Source: Enterococcus dongliensis (GTDB lineage: Bacteria > Bacillota > Bacilli > Lactobacillales > Enterococcaceae). Taken from it: a stretch of DNA of 38,201 nucleotides. The position numbers and the translations under genes are program-made. The stretch covers positions 1 to 38,201 of the forward strand of contig NZ_BJDQ01000015.1 of the NCBI RefSeq assembly GCF_005405225.1, given 5' to 3'. The notes beneath the pieces were generated by a model. It searched no databases, was not told where the DNA came from, and worked only from the letters and a program-made list of their open reading frames with translations. This document shows positions 11,301 to 18,111 of this stretch, piece by piece (the stretch's first letter is position 1; each line of letters starts with the position of its first letter).

Positions 11301-11626
11301 GTCGCGAGATCTAGTGGCGTTTCTGCAATCATCCGGGTACTAGATAGACGCATCAATTCTTGATACCCTATACCGTTTTTAGCGTATAATAAGAGTTTTT
11401 CAGAATGATCATCCACTAAAAAATCTAATTCTAGACCGATAATTCCGCTGATTTGATTCTTTCGACAAGCTTGGAAAAATTCCACTGCTCCATACAACAC
11501 ATTCTCGTCGGTGATTGCGATTGCAGAATAGCCGCGAGCTTTTGCTGATGCCACGTATTCGTTGATTGTTAACGTACTTTTCAATAATGAATAGGAAGTT
11601 TTTGTATATAGTTGTGGTAATGTCAT
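8369..11626 (-). CDS. dnaE: DNA polymerase III subunit alpha, DnaE type
   Basis: A 1085-residue replicative polymerase. The N-terminal PHP domain (about 1-200) begins with LYTKTSYSLLKS, lacking the metal-binding His pair of active PHP domains. The palm carries PDIDLD (357-362) and Asp511 in K-M-D-F-L-G-L, the catalytic carboxylates. GAGRGSAAGSLVAY (about 317-330) and a fingers region follow, then HhH and a C-terminal OB fold (about 930-1010). There is no internal 3'-5' exonuclease, so this is the DnaE partner rather than PolC. Known: in firmicutes DnaE extends RNA primers before PolC takes over. The ribosome site is AGGAGGG. Separate from, but upstream of and co-oriented with, pfkA-pyk. Confidence 0.96.
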   Translation of the reverse strand: MTLPQLYTKTSYSLLKSTLTINEYVASAKARGYSAIAITDENVLYGAVEFFQACRKNQISGIIGLELDFLVDDHSEKLLLYAKNGIGYQELMRLSSTRMIAETPLDLATYKIAAENLVTVLPVEGREAPLERILKKINETISSEVYLGISPATNRSDLPENYPKLALHEVTYLDAAQAFSVKVMNHIQSGDQLPKEELTNQLGENYLVEMEQLLTSFTDELAVSNAQRLVEICQFELPLHQKLLPHYPLPAQQTAKTYLQELCWQKLPKRISDVTEEYRQRLAYELEIIHHMGFDDYFLIVWDVMDYVHRSKIVSGAGRGSAAGSLVAYVLSITDVDPIKYELLFERFLNPERNSMPDIDLDIPDNRRNQVLHYVHEKYGHFHVSQIATFGTMAAKMVLRDVGRVFGLSQSEANRWSKAIPNQLKITLHEAYEKSESLKRLVAQDERSELLFQTARTLEGLPRHVSTHAGGIIISDVDLMTLVPLQKGSEDILLTQFTMTDVEAIGLLKMDFLGLRNLSIIDNAQQTIRRVYQEDIDLKSIPLDDPETLALFQRGETSGVFQFESAGIRKVLRNLHPTSFEDIVAVNALYRPGPMQIIDRFIARKNGREQVTFPDSSVQQILAPTYGFIVYQEQIMQVAAQMAGFSLGEADILRRAVSKKKKALLDEERRHFITGAVARGHSQKSAEEVYDYIERFANYGFNRSHSVAYSFVGYQMAYMKVHYPGAFYTALMQSVRNDPKKLREYFAEANRAGVKLLAPDINRSSYSFTLIEKNLIRFGLDAIKGMRRDFVSDILTARKEGGAFQSLDQFLLRIETRWLKHEYIEPLIFIGAFDELHSNRRELADGLEGKIQNVQYSGGSMSLLDVMSLKERSIEDYSLAERLNYEEQYLGLYVSGHPTENYPKLLKQKDLQPITELTVGKQGKILFYLKDIREIRTKKGEQMAFLTGNDQSGEISLTIFPQSYRRFRNELELEQVYLVSGKVERSRYDQAIQLLVETLIPAQTAEEEISDKTLFLRVQEKQDTPDIQKEIAERLQLSPGKVPVVIYYEKSRRKIALDKKFWIGINDALLAALSDILGEQNVVIR

Positions 11627-11681
11627 GGTTTCCCTCCTATGTAGACTCTCTTAGTCTCTGATTAAACTTTCAGTACTTCTC

Positions 11682-11709
11682 TTTACTTTTCAGAAAATAA
11701 TGCTAAACT
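11682..11709 (+). promoter_or_regulatory. Probable promoter of the DUF2929-like gene
   Basis: TTTACT and TAAACT are separated by 16 nt, with the predicted start about 20 nt before the ribosome site AAGAGGT. Both hexamers are imperfect. The dnaE promoter must lie in the same 118-nt gap on the other strand but is not clear. Confidence 0.5.
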
Positions 11710-11744
11710 GTAGCTAAATATTGTTGCGAAAAGAGGTACTCTTG

Positions 11745-11924
11745 ATGAAATATCTAGTTACATTATTTTGGGCTTTCGCAATTGGCCAAGCCGTTTGTTA
11801 TTTAGGCGGTGCTCTGCAAATCGGTACTTATAACTTCGGATTATCTACAATTATTTCGTTGATTATTGGAGTTATCGTCATCATTGCTGCGCATTTTGTT
11901 TCACCTAAAAAAGCCGAAGCATAG
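11745..11924 (+). CDS. Small membrane protein, DUF2929 (YjzD-like)
   Basis: A 59-residue protein with two hydrophobic segments (about 3-24 and 33-54) and a basic C-terminus, P-K-K-A-E-A. The start is set at the ATG of M-K-Y-L-V, because AAGAGGT lies 7 nt upstream. An in-frame ATG 24 nt earlier has no comparable site. The pattern W-A-F-x-x-G-Q-x-x-x-Y-L-G-x-A-L with a TYNF turn resembles the DUF2929/YjzD family of firmicutes, whose function is unknown. Single-gene unit with its own promoter and a bidirectional terminator. Confidence 0.75.
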   Translation: MKYLVTLFWAFAIGQAVCYLGGALQIGTYNFGLSTIISLIIGVIVIIAAHFVSPKKAEA

Positions 11925-11958
11925 AAAAAACCAGTTACTTTATTGTAACTGGTTTTTT
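11925..11958. terminator. Bidirectional terminator
   Basis: AAAAAACCAGTTAC pairs with GTAACTGGTTTTTT around a 6-nt loop. The flanking A and T tracts let it work on both strands. It sits between the convergent DUF2929-like and MFS genes and starts at the stop codon of the former. Confidence 0.92.
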
Positions 11959-11974
11959 GTTTATTTCAAATTAA

Positions 11975-13177
11975 TTATATCTTTGTCTTTGTCGTCAGTA
12001 ACTTACGGAAATTGAACGTACTCAAAATAATATTTCCAAATACACAGGCACTAGTAACTAAAAATACAGCTGGATAACCCATTGTATGAGCCACAGTTGA
12101 TCCTAGCATCGGACCAATTACCTGTCCGAAATTGTTGAACATTTGATTGTAACTAAAAATTCGGCTGACTCCTTCTGGCGGGCTGATTTTGCTGATTAAT
12201 GTATTGATTGACGGCATTAGAGCACCCGTCGAAAATCCTAGGAAAAACCGCAGCACTCCCAGTTGGAATGGTGTTTTCACAAACGCCATCGGAATAAAAC
12301 AAATCAATGATAAGATCAAACCAGCTAATAAGACTTTGTGATTGCCAATGCGATCGCCGATTTTCCCTAATGTTGGTGATGAAGCAATCGCTGAGACTCC
12401 TGCAACAGAAACAATCAACCCACTGACTACTAACGCGTTCCCACTTGATCCACTCAAATCACGTATATACAAGGTTAAGATTGGACTGATACTGGTTGCT
12501 CCAACTTGTAGAATCAATGAGCTGATAAATAGACCAATCAAAATTGGCATATAATTGATCCGCTTGCGTAACTCTGCCATGCTGATGACATCTGCTTTTT
12601 CAATGGGTTGAAAATCTTCTTTTACCATAAAGACAGTCAACACCGTACAGATCAGTAAAATACTTCCTGTAATAATAAAAACATTACGTAAACCAAACCA
12701 CTGTGCCAACATCCCACCGATCAACGGCCCAATCAAGTTTCCCGCGACACTTCCAGTAGCTAACGTCCCTAACGCCCAGCCACTTTTTTGTTTAGGCACT
12801 TGCGAGGCAATCAAAGCTGTTGCATTTGGTATGTAGCCTGATAAAACACCTGTCATAAATCGCATGAACAACAGCCAATAAACATTTGGTACAAAAGCCA
12901 GCGAACCCATCGTAACGGTCATTCCTGCAGCCGCACGAATCATCATCAAACGTCTTCCTTTGCGATCAGCTAGATTCCCCCATAATGGTGAAACAATCGC
13001 TGCTGAAAACGCTGTTACAGAAATTGCCAGACCGGAGAATAGATCGACCTGTGATGCGGTCGTTCCTAACTGTTCGATATAGACTGGCAAAAAAGGCATC
13101 ACTAAGCTGAAACTTGCGCCGGTAAAAAAACAACCGATCCAAGAAATCAACAGATTTCTCCGCCAATTGATTTTCAT
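11975..13177 (-). CDS. MFS multidrug efflux transporter, PmrA-like
   Basis: A 400-residue inner-membrane drug/proton antiporter with about 12 hydrophobic helices. The loop 2-3 motif A is G-N-L-A-D-R-K-G-R-R, and a second copy, G-K-I-G-D-R-I-G-N, follows in the C-terminal half. The sequence closely tracks remembered pneumococcal PmrA, including FTGASFSLVMPFLPVY, and belongs to the NorA/EmeA/PmrA group linked to efflux of fluoroquinolones and dyes. I place the start at M-K-I-N-W-R-R because AAAGGGG is about 10 nt upstream. Two ATGs up to 30 nt earlier lack a site. Substrates cannot be read from sequence. Single gene, convergent with its left neighbour. Confidence 0.85.
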   Translation of the reverse strand: MKINWRRNLLISWIGCFFTGASFSLVMPFLPVYIEQLGTTASQVDLFSGLAISVTAFSAAIVSPLWGNLADRKGRRLMMIRAAAGMTVTMGSLAFVPNVYWLLFMRFMTGVLSGYIPNATALIASQVPKQKSGWALGTLATGSVAGNLIGPLIGGMLAQWFGLRNVFIITGSILLICTVLTVFMVKEDFQPIEKADVISMAELRKRINYMPILIGLFISSLILQVGATSISPILTLYIRDLSGSSGNALVVSGLIVSVAGVSAIASSPTLGKIGDRIGNHKVLLAGLILSLICFIPMAFVKTPFQLGVLRFFLGFSTGALMPSINTLISKISPPEGVSRIFSYNQMFNNFGQVIGPMLGSTVAHTMGYPAVFLVTSACVFGNIILSTFNFRKLLTTKTKI

Positions 13178-13302
13178 TTTCCGTATCCCCTTTCTCACCA
13201 TTTTCACTTTATATACTACCAGATTCTAGTCAAAAAAACTTTTCTCCCCACTCATTTTTCCTGTTAATTTCTTAATACTTCGTTCTTTTTTAAGCGCTAC
13301 AG

Positions 13303-13330
13303 TTGCGTTTTTCAAAGAATATGCTAGACT
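13303..13330 (+). promoter_or_regulatory. Promoter of the HAD phosphatase gene
   Basis: TTGCGT and TAGACT are 16 nt apart, and TGC precedes the -10 (extended -10). The predicted transcript start is about 8-10 nt before the ribosome-site region, so the leader is short. Confidence 0.7.
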
Positions 13331-13356
13331 AAAACAAATCGAAATGAGGAGATTTT

Positions 13357-14163
13357 ATGAAAAAATTAATCGCAATTGATTTAGATGGGACGACTCTAAA
13401 TCAAGACTCTAAAATTAGTGATAAAACTGTAAAAACGTTGCATCGTGCGATTGAAGATGGTCACTCTGTCGTGATCGCCACTGGTCGTCCATACCGCATG
13501 AGTAAAAACTTCTATCGTCAACTGCAGCTAACGACGCCGATGATTAATTTTAACGGTGCGCTTGTCCATCTCCCTGGAAAAACTTGGGCGGGTGAACAAG
13601 AAACATCTTTTAATCGAAAAATCGTGTTTGATTTGATTTCAGAAAAGAAAAATCTAAAACTAGATTTTATTGCCGCTGAAAATCGTGAAACTTTTTTTAT
13701 CGATGACTTAAAATTTTTCGATCAGCATTTTTTTGCTAGTGATTTTGCAACAAATGATAACTTATTGACAGTCAACACGTTGAAAACTAACCCCACTTCT
13801 GTTTTACTCCGCAGCCAGCCAGAAAACGTCAATGGTGTCTCTGACGAACTGAAACAACAATTCGGCCATGAAGTTGAAGTCAATACATGGGGCGGCCCAA
13901 ATCCAATCTTAGAAGTCGTCGCTAAAGGGATTCAAAAAGCCCATGGTTTAAAACGCGTGATTGAGAACCTTAACCTAAAGAGTGAAGATATCCTGGCATT
14001 TGGTGATGAACATAACGACGTAGACATGCTGAAATTCGCCGGTTGGGGTGTTGCTATGGCCAATGGGACTGATCAACTAAAAGCTGTTGCTGATGACATC
14101 ACTGAAAAACCAAATACAGAAGACGGTTTGGCCGATTATTTGACAAAATATTTAGACTTATAA
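13357..14163 (+). CDS. Cof-type HAD-IIB phosphatase
   Basis: A 268-residue soluble hydrolase. Motif I is I-A-I-D-L-D-G-T (nucleophile Asp8, Asp10), motif II is V-I-A-T-G-R-P, motif III is the Lys in A-K-G-I-Q-K-A, and motif IV is F-G-D-E-H-N-D-V-D-M-L. A large cap domain (about 85-180) lies between, as in the Cof/YidA subfamily. These enzymes dephosphorylate sugar phosphates, nucleotides or flavin mononucleotide, with broad specificity that cannot be told from motifs. The ribosome site GAGGAG lies 7-8 nt before the ATG. A single gene with its own promoter and terminator. Confidence 0.9.
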   Translation: MKKLIAIDLDGTTLNQDSKISDKTVKTLHRAIEDGHSVVIATGRPYRMSKNFYRQLQLTTPMINFNGALVHLPGKTWAGEQETSFNRKIVFDLISEKKNLKLDFIAAENRETFFIDDLKFFDQHFFASDFATNDNLLTVNTLKTNPTSVLLRSQPENVNGVSDELKQQFGHEVEVNTWGGPNPILEVVAKGIQKAHGLKRVIENLNLKSEDILAFGDEHNDVDMLKFAGWGVAMANGTDQLKAVADDITEKPNTEDGLADYLTKYLDL

Positions 14164-14187
14164 GCTACTGTATTTGCTATACTAACT

Positions 14188-14241
14188 AAAAGCTGAGGAC
14201 GGAATCATTAGTGATTCGGCACCTTAGCTTTTTTAATTTTT
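14188..14241 (+). terminator. Intrinsic terminator after the HAD gene
   Basis: An outer stem AAAAGCTGAGG pairs with CCTTAGCTTTT, and an inner stem GAATCA/TGATTC closes on a TTAG loop. The hairpin is followed by TTAATTTTT. Confidence 0.9.
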
Positions 14242-14245
14242 CCTC

Positions 14246-14272
14246 AAAAAAGAGAAGCCAAAAAGCTTCCCT
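14246..14272 (-). terminator. Intrinsic terminator of the unknown 261-residue gene
   Basis: On the minus strand AGGGAAGC pairs with GCTTCTCT (8 bp, one G-T) around a loop of Ts and is followed by six T. It touches the stop codon of the gene and is back to back with the plus-strand terminator. Confidence 0.78.
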
Positions 14273-15057
14273 TACTTCACTATCGTATATTCATCAATCG
14301 TTTTTCCCTGTTGATCTTTTAGTACTAGCCACCCATTCGTCCCAGCATAATAAAGAAAGATTCCGACCTCATTGACACTTTTTAAGACGATGTCTTCTGT
14401 CGTCACAAAATCCGAGATCTTGTCCGCATGATCTGCCCGTAATTTTTCAGTAAAGCGCGCACTGAATCCTATCGAGCCATCTTTATTCAGCGGCATTTCC
14501 TGTTTAAGTTTTGCTCCAGCTTTCAATACCATCTCATTGCGTTTTCGCCAAATGACTTCTCCTTTTGAATCATTGTAATCAACATAAAAAGAAATCTCAC
14601 TAACTGTTTTATTCCAACGATGTTGTGCCTTAGCCGGTTTTTTCTTCAATTGCTTGTGTTCATACCCAAAAGCAGTCAAAATCTCAAACAATTCTTGTTG
14701 ATACTCTGCGACTACTGGAAAATGATTGGTCGCGATTTTTTGTATAGCAAACAATCCAATCGTTTTTAAGGAATTTTCTTTCCAAACATCGAGCATTTGT
14801 TGCGCGAGATCTTTTGGCTCAATATCCCAGGGGACATTGATAGTCGCTAAGCTGTCTGATTCTTTTAACACTTTTTTATCAATTTTTTGCCCATAATCTA
14901 TTGCGTATGCTTCGCGTCCTTTAAAATATACCAACAGTTCATCACTGGCTATTGTCGGTACTTTTGCTAGATCACGATAGATTACGATTGTTCCTTGCTT
15001 ATCAAATTGGATGTTTACTGTCGCTTGATCAAGCTCAACCGCTAATTTAATCATCAT
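14272..15057 (-). CDS. Hypothetical protein, no recognised family
   Basis: A 261-residue, Lys- and Glu-rich soluble protein without signal peptide or membrane segment. I do not recognise it. The N-terminal third alternates short beta-like strands (for example A-T-V-N-I-Q-F and G-T-I-V-I-Y-R-D-L). The centre (about 95-150) is helical and basic (Q-L-K-K-K-P-A-K-A-Q-H-R-W). The C-terminal third is again strand-rich (I-S-F-Y-V-D-Y, G-I-F-L-Y-Y-A-G-T-N-G-W-L-V-L). Two consecutive ATGs serve as possible starts, with GAGGAAAAG just upstream, and either is acceptable. The neighbouring 75-residue gene lies upstream on the same strand, 123 nt away, with no strong terminator between, so they may be co-transcribed. 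Confidence 0.7.
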   Translation of the reverse strand: MMIKLAVELDQATVNIQFDKQGTIVIYRDLAKVPTIASDELLVYFKGREAYAIDYGQKIDKKVLKESDSLATINVPWDIEPKDLAQQMLDVWKENSLKTIGLFAIQKIATNHFPVVAEYQQELFEILTAFGYEHKQLKKKPAKAQHRWNKTVSEISFYVDYNDSKGEVIWRKRNEMVLKAGAKLKQEMPLNKDGSIGFSARFTEKLRADHADKISDFVTTEDIVLKSVNEVGIFLYYAGTNGWLVLKDQQGKTIDEYTIVK

Positions 15058-15180
15058 CTTTTCCTCAAATCTTTTTTCTTTAGCTTATAAAAAAAGCATC
15101 TTTGAGTCGAACAATCTGCTTCTCTGATTTACTTTTTATCATACTGTTAATAAAAATTCTTCAGCTGCTAACAAATTTTT

Positions 15181-15408
15181 CTAATCAAGAATCTTTTTTA
15201 CTGTAAATGGCTGGGTCGTTTCAGAAGATTCTTCTTGGTCTGCTAAATCAAATAAAATAAGTGTCTCTTTACCTTCACCTTCTACGATGACTAATTTTCC
15301 CAATGGATCACGAGTATCCTTTACAATCTGAGCTTCTTTAATCAACTCTTTAGGGTCACGTTTAGCAGCAAGTGCGTTACCTAAATTAAAAAATACAGTC
15401 TCTTCCAT
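15181..15408 (-). CDS. Small hypothetical protein (75 aa)
   Basis: A 75-residue acidic soluble protein that I do not recognise. The start is set at M-E-E-T-V-F-F because AAGGAG lies 9 nt upstream. A second ATG two codons earlier is only 3 nt from the site. The first half is helical (N-A-L-A-A-K-R-D-P-K-E-L-I-K-E-A). The second half has strands L-V-I-V-E-G and T-L-I-L-F-D-L and ends F-T-V-K-K-I-L-D. It has its own promoter, with a perfect palindrome in the spacer (15455-15465), so it is probably regulated. Real coding is supported by the ribosome site, promoter and absence of a competing frame. Confidence 0.65.
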   Translation of the reverse strand: MEETVFFNLGNALAAKRDPKELIKEAQIVKDTRDPLGKLVIVEGEGKETLILFDLADQEESSETTQPFTVKKILD

Positions 15409-15828
15409 CTTCATCTACTCCTTCAAGATCGATTACCTTTAGTATAACAGACCTCGGGAATCCCGCCTCAACATACGCATATATAAGCAAAAGACAAGAA
15501 CAGACAAACGTATAGATTGTCACTTGCTTTACATCAGTAAGAAATTTGAATCATCCAGTTATGTCAAATAGTCAGCGTCTTTACCAACTAATCGCACCTA
15601 TATCCCCCCATTGTTTAGTATTCAGCTAAAAATAATTACTTTCAAAAAATAGAAATTTCACTTTTTAACCTTGACTGACTCTTTTATCAATCGAGACTGC
15701 CAGTATGTGGAACTTTCAGTTATATTTTATAAACTGTGTTAGACTGAACAAGCACGAGATCATCATTATGAAGTTTTTTTTAGTATCGAGCTATAAAAAA
15801 TAATAGAAATTGAAATGGAGATGGAATT
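15409..15828. other. 420-nt intergenic region with two divergent promoters
   Basis: The left part holds the minus-strand promoter of the 75-residue gene. The right end has a TAGACT -10-like hexamer (15740-15745) about 85 nt before the ceo-like start, without a convincing -35. The middle 250 nt is AT-rich, contains no open frame with a ribosome site, and shows no repeat or RNA gene that I can identify. Confidence 0.6.
15441..15471 (-). promoter_or_regulatory. Promoter with palindromic spacer, upstream of the 75-aa gene
   Basis: On the minus strand an extended -10, TGT-TATACT, is preceded at 19 nt by TTGAGG. The spacer contains a perfect 11-bp palindrome, CGGGATTCCCG (15455-15465), placed where a bound protein would block RNA polymerase. 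The 19-nt spacer is long for sigma-A, so activation by spacer distortion is also conceivable. The binding factor is not known. Confidence 0.5.
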
Positions 15829-16764
15829 ATGAAATTAGGTTTTGTAAAATCAAATTTTCCAAATGAACGTCGTGTTCCTTTGTTACCTGAACACATCAAA
15901 CAATTCACCAATTCAATTTACATCGAAACTGGTTTTGGCGCTGCTTTAGATATCTCTGATGATGACTACCAAAAAGTAGGATGTACTATCTTAAGCCGTC
16001 CTGAAATTTTTGCTTTATGTGATGGTATCTTCTCTCTCAAAATCCTCCAACCCTCTGATTATGATTTCCTTCGCCAAAATCAAATCATTATCGGCTGGAC
16101 TCATCCACTAGGATCTGGAAAAGAATTTATGGAGACTCAAGCCATTCCTAAAAATCTTTATATTCTTGATATCGATAATCAAAAACCTACTTTATACTAT
16201 CAAGGAAAAGCTTACGCCACAAACTTGATTCCTAAAAATTTTGTTTATCAAAACAGTTTTTATGCTGGCTATGCCGGAGTTTTACACGCGCTGCTGAGTT
16301 TTGGATTGTTACCAGATAGCCAGTTGAAAATTGCTATTTTAGGTTCAGGAAATACCGCTCAAGGCGCCTTTCATGCTATTTCCAAAATTTCTTCATCTGT
16401 AAAACTTTTCTATAGAAAAACACTTCCCGAATTTAAACATCAAATAGCTGATTATTCGATTATCATCAATGGAATTGAAGTAGGAGATTTAGGCACACCA
16501 ATTATGACAATTGCCGAACAAGAACAAGTAAAAAAAGGAGCATTTATTATTGATATAGCAGCTGATGCCGGAAACGCTATTGAAGGAAATCATACAACGA
16601 CCGTCTCTGATCCAATATATGAAAACAACGGCATTTATTACTATACACTACCTAATACGCCTACTTTTGCCTATCGAAATGTAAGCGGTATATTAAGCGA
16701 ACAGTTTAGTAAGTATATTTTTAAAAATGGTATTTCATGTTTCATTGATGAAATGACAAATTAA
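15829..16764 (+). CDS. ceo: N5-(carboxyethyl)ornithine synthase-like dehydrogenase
   Basis: A 311-residue cytosolic oxidoreductase. The N-terminus K-L-G-F-V-K-x-N-F-P-N-E-R-R-V-P-L-L-P-E-H follows the alanine dehydrogenase/PNT pattern with substrate Arg15. Lys71 in F-S-L-K-I-L-Q fits the second substrate residue. The Rossmann loop is ILGSGNTAQGA (170-180). Length and sequence recall Lactococcus lactis CEOS (313 residues), which reductively condenses pyruvate with the side-chain amine of ornithine or lysine using NADPH. True alanine dehydrogenases are longer, about 370. Ribosome site GGAGATGG. A single gene with its own strong terminator and no arginine or ornithine gene beside it. The function is inferred from resemblance. 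A related saccharopine- or alanine-dehydrogenase-like activity is the main alternative. Confidence 0.75.
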   Translation: MKLGFVKSNFPNERRVPLLPEHIKQFTNSIYIETGFGAALDISDDDYQKVGCTILSRPEIFALCDGIFSLKILQPSDYDFLRQNQIIIGWTHPLGSGKEFMETQAIPKNLYILDIDNQKPTLYYQGKAYATNLIPKNFVYQNSFYAGYAGVLHALLSFGLLPDSQLKIAILGSGNTAQGAFHAISKISSSVKLFYRKTLPEFKHQIADYSIIINGIEVGDLGTPIMTIAEQEQVKKGAFIIDIAADAGNAIEGNHTTTVSDPIYENNGIYYYTLPNTPTFAYRNVSGILSEQFSKYIFKNGISCFIDEMTN

Positions 16765-16850
16765 TTTTAAAGTAAAGTTTGTCTTTCTTACCAGATATCG
16801 AAATACCTCTCATCTTTTTTAGACAAAGATTTTCTTAACAACTGAGACTA

Positions 16851-16882
16851 AAAATGTAAGAGAAATTTCTCTTACATTTTTT
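16851..16882 (+). terminator. Intrinsic terminator after the ceo-like gene
   Basis: A perfect 15-bp inverted repeat without spacer (AAAATGTAAGAGAAA and its complement) ends in TTTTTT. It lies about 85 nt past the stop codon. Confidence 0.85.
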
Positions 16883-17034
16883 ACTTGATTAACTTAAATC
16901 AAGCACTTGGCGTAAAGATGTCTATAAGATTGATGTACAGATAATAGCTGGTATCTACATTCACGTTGCTGATAAATTTATCGACTTGATAAATTAAGGA
17001 AAGCCAGCAAATAGTTTAAATGATAAAAAGACAC

Positions 17035-17063
17035 AAAAAATAGCGTGGTCAAAAACCACGCTA
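17035..17063 (-). terminator. Intrinsic terminator of tRNA-Ser
   Basis: On the minus strand TAGCGTGGT pairs with ACCACGCTA (9 bp) around TTTTG and is followed by six T. It lies about 15 nt past the tRNA 3' end. Confidence 0.9.
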
Positions 17064-17078
17064 ACACTTGGTGCTAAA

Positions 17079-17165
17079 GGAAGGTACAGGATTTGAACCT
17101 GCGCGCCGGTATTAGCCGGTTCGCCGGATTTCGAGTCCGGTGCATTACCACTCTGCCAACCTTCC
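17079..17165 (-). tRNA. tRNA-Ser (anticodon CGA)
   Basis: Folded from the minus strand, the 7-bp acceptor stem is GGAAGGT/ACCTTCC. The anticodon arm is CCGGA-CTCGAAA-TCCGG, giving anticodon CGA (reads UCG). A long class II variable arm with CCGG/CCGG stem follows, then the T arm GCAGG-TTCAAAT-CCTGT. The long variable arm confirms serine. No CCA is encoded. The base after the acceptor stem (discriminator, complement of 17078) is U, whereas serine tRNAs usually have G73. It has its own promoter and terminator, so it is a single-gene unit. Confidence 0.95.
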
Positions 17166-17174
17166 GCACCATTT

Positions 17175-17202
17175 ATCTTACCTTTTTTATTTTAAATGTC
17201 AA
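17175..17202 (-). promoter_or_regulatory. Promoter of tRNA-Ser
   Basis: On the minus strand a perfect TTGACA is followed after 16 nt by TAAGAT. The -10 hexamer ends about 10 nt before the tRNA 5' end. The -35 almost touches the stop codon of the upstream TetR gene. Confidence 0.72.
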
Positions 17203-17206
17203 GATT

Positions 17207-17779
17207 TTATAATGTATCTAAAACAGAAGTATCTTCTTCTTTTAAAATATTATTAACTGTACGGTTGATTAAATGAACAATCTCATCTTGAGTAGGCTCT
17301 ATAATACCTGAAGACATCAACGTCGCAATACCTGTTACACAGATCCAAGTCCCCACATGCAATGCATTGATATGATTTTCAGACAACCGACCATATTTAG
17401 GATGCTCTAAAATTAATTGATGGAAGTAATTGTAAGAAAAGTCGTGCATTTTTTTTCCGCCACCATATTCTTGAGCAAACAAGGCATTATAAAGATTGCT
17501 TCGTTCTTTCGCAAAGTAGACATAGTTTAGACCTAGATCAACAATCGTATCACCTGTACGAACTTCTGGGAAAATATCGTAATACAAGTGATTACAAATC
17601 TCATCTAATAATGTATTTTTTAAATCACTCATATTTTTGAACTCTAAATAAATTGGTTGTGTACTGATGCCCATCTTTTTTGCAATATTTCGGGCTGTAA
17701 ATCCAGAGAAACCTTCATTTTCGACAACTTCATAAGCAGCTTTTAGAATCTGGTCTTTAGTGTAAACTTTTCTTCTCAT
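17207..17779 (-). CDS. TetR/AcrR-family transcriptional regulator
   Basis: A 190-residue one-component regulator. The N-terminal HTH (about 6-50) has K-D-Q-I-L-K-A-A-Y-E-V-V-E-N-E-G-F followed by the recognition segment A-R-N-I-A-K-K-M-G-I-S-T-Q-P-I-Y, standard for TetR proteins. The C-terminal helical ligand domain (about 60-190) is family-specific and I cannot name a ligand. The ribosome site GGGAGGAATT precedes ATG. Its promoter (17821-17850) contains an inverted repeat, AAAACT-N4-AGTTTT, between -35 and -10, so autorepression is likely. The divergent ThrE-type exporter genes about 390 nt away are natural candidates for a target, but the operator was not seen at their promoter. No terminator is seen before the tRNA. 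Confidence 0.85.
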   Translation of the reverse strand: MRRKVYTKDQILKAAYEVVENEGFSGFTARNIAKKMGISTQPIYLEFKNMSDLKNTLLDEICNHLYYDIFPEVRTGDTIVDLGLNYVYFAKERSNLYNALFAQEYGGGKKMHDFSYNYFHQLILEHPKYGRLSENHINALHVGTWICVTGIATLMSSGIIEPTQDEIVHLINRTVNNILKEEDTSVLDTL

Positions 17780-17820
17780 TTTAATTCCTCCCAGAATGTT
17801 ATTATTTTTCCCGTCATTTT

Positions 17821-17850
17821 ATTTTAATCAAAAACTGATTAGTTTTGCAA
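17821..17850 (-). promoter_or_regulatory. tetR promoter with inverted repeat in the spacer
   Basis: On the minus strand TTGCAA and TAAAAT are separated by 18 nt. The inverted repeat AAAACT-N4-AGTTTT (17831-17846) fills the spacer and touches the -35. This is a common position for TetR autoregulation. The protein-site link is inferred only from position. Confidence 0.55.
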
Positions 17851-18111
17851 CCCTTATCGAAGATGTTATCTAAATTTACATATTTTTTTTTAAATAAGCT
17901 AAATTATTTTTGTATTTTTTCTTATAAGGGGAGTGGAAACGTTTTATTTTCTTATCAATATTTAACTAACTTTTTTATAAAATGAAAAATACGTTATCCA
18001 TTTGCAGTTGTTTTTGTTTCTTTAAAGCTAAAACAAAATCTTCTTTTAGAAATTTTTCTGTTACTTTATTATACGTTTTCTAACAGTTAGTGACAATCCT
18101 TATTCTTTTTC

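Larger units (their letters stand above)
16765..17078. other. Intergenic region between the ceo-like gene and tRNA-Ser
   Basis: It contains the ceo-like terminator (16851-16882) and, at the right end, the tRNA terminator (17035-17063). The 150 nt between them (16883-17034) shows no open frame with a ribosome site and no clear RNA or repeat. Confidence 0.6.
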
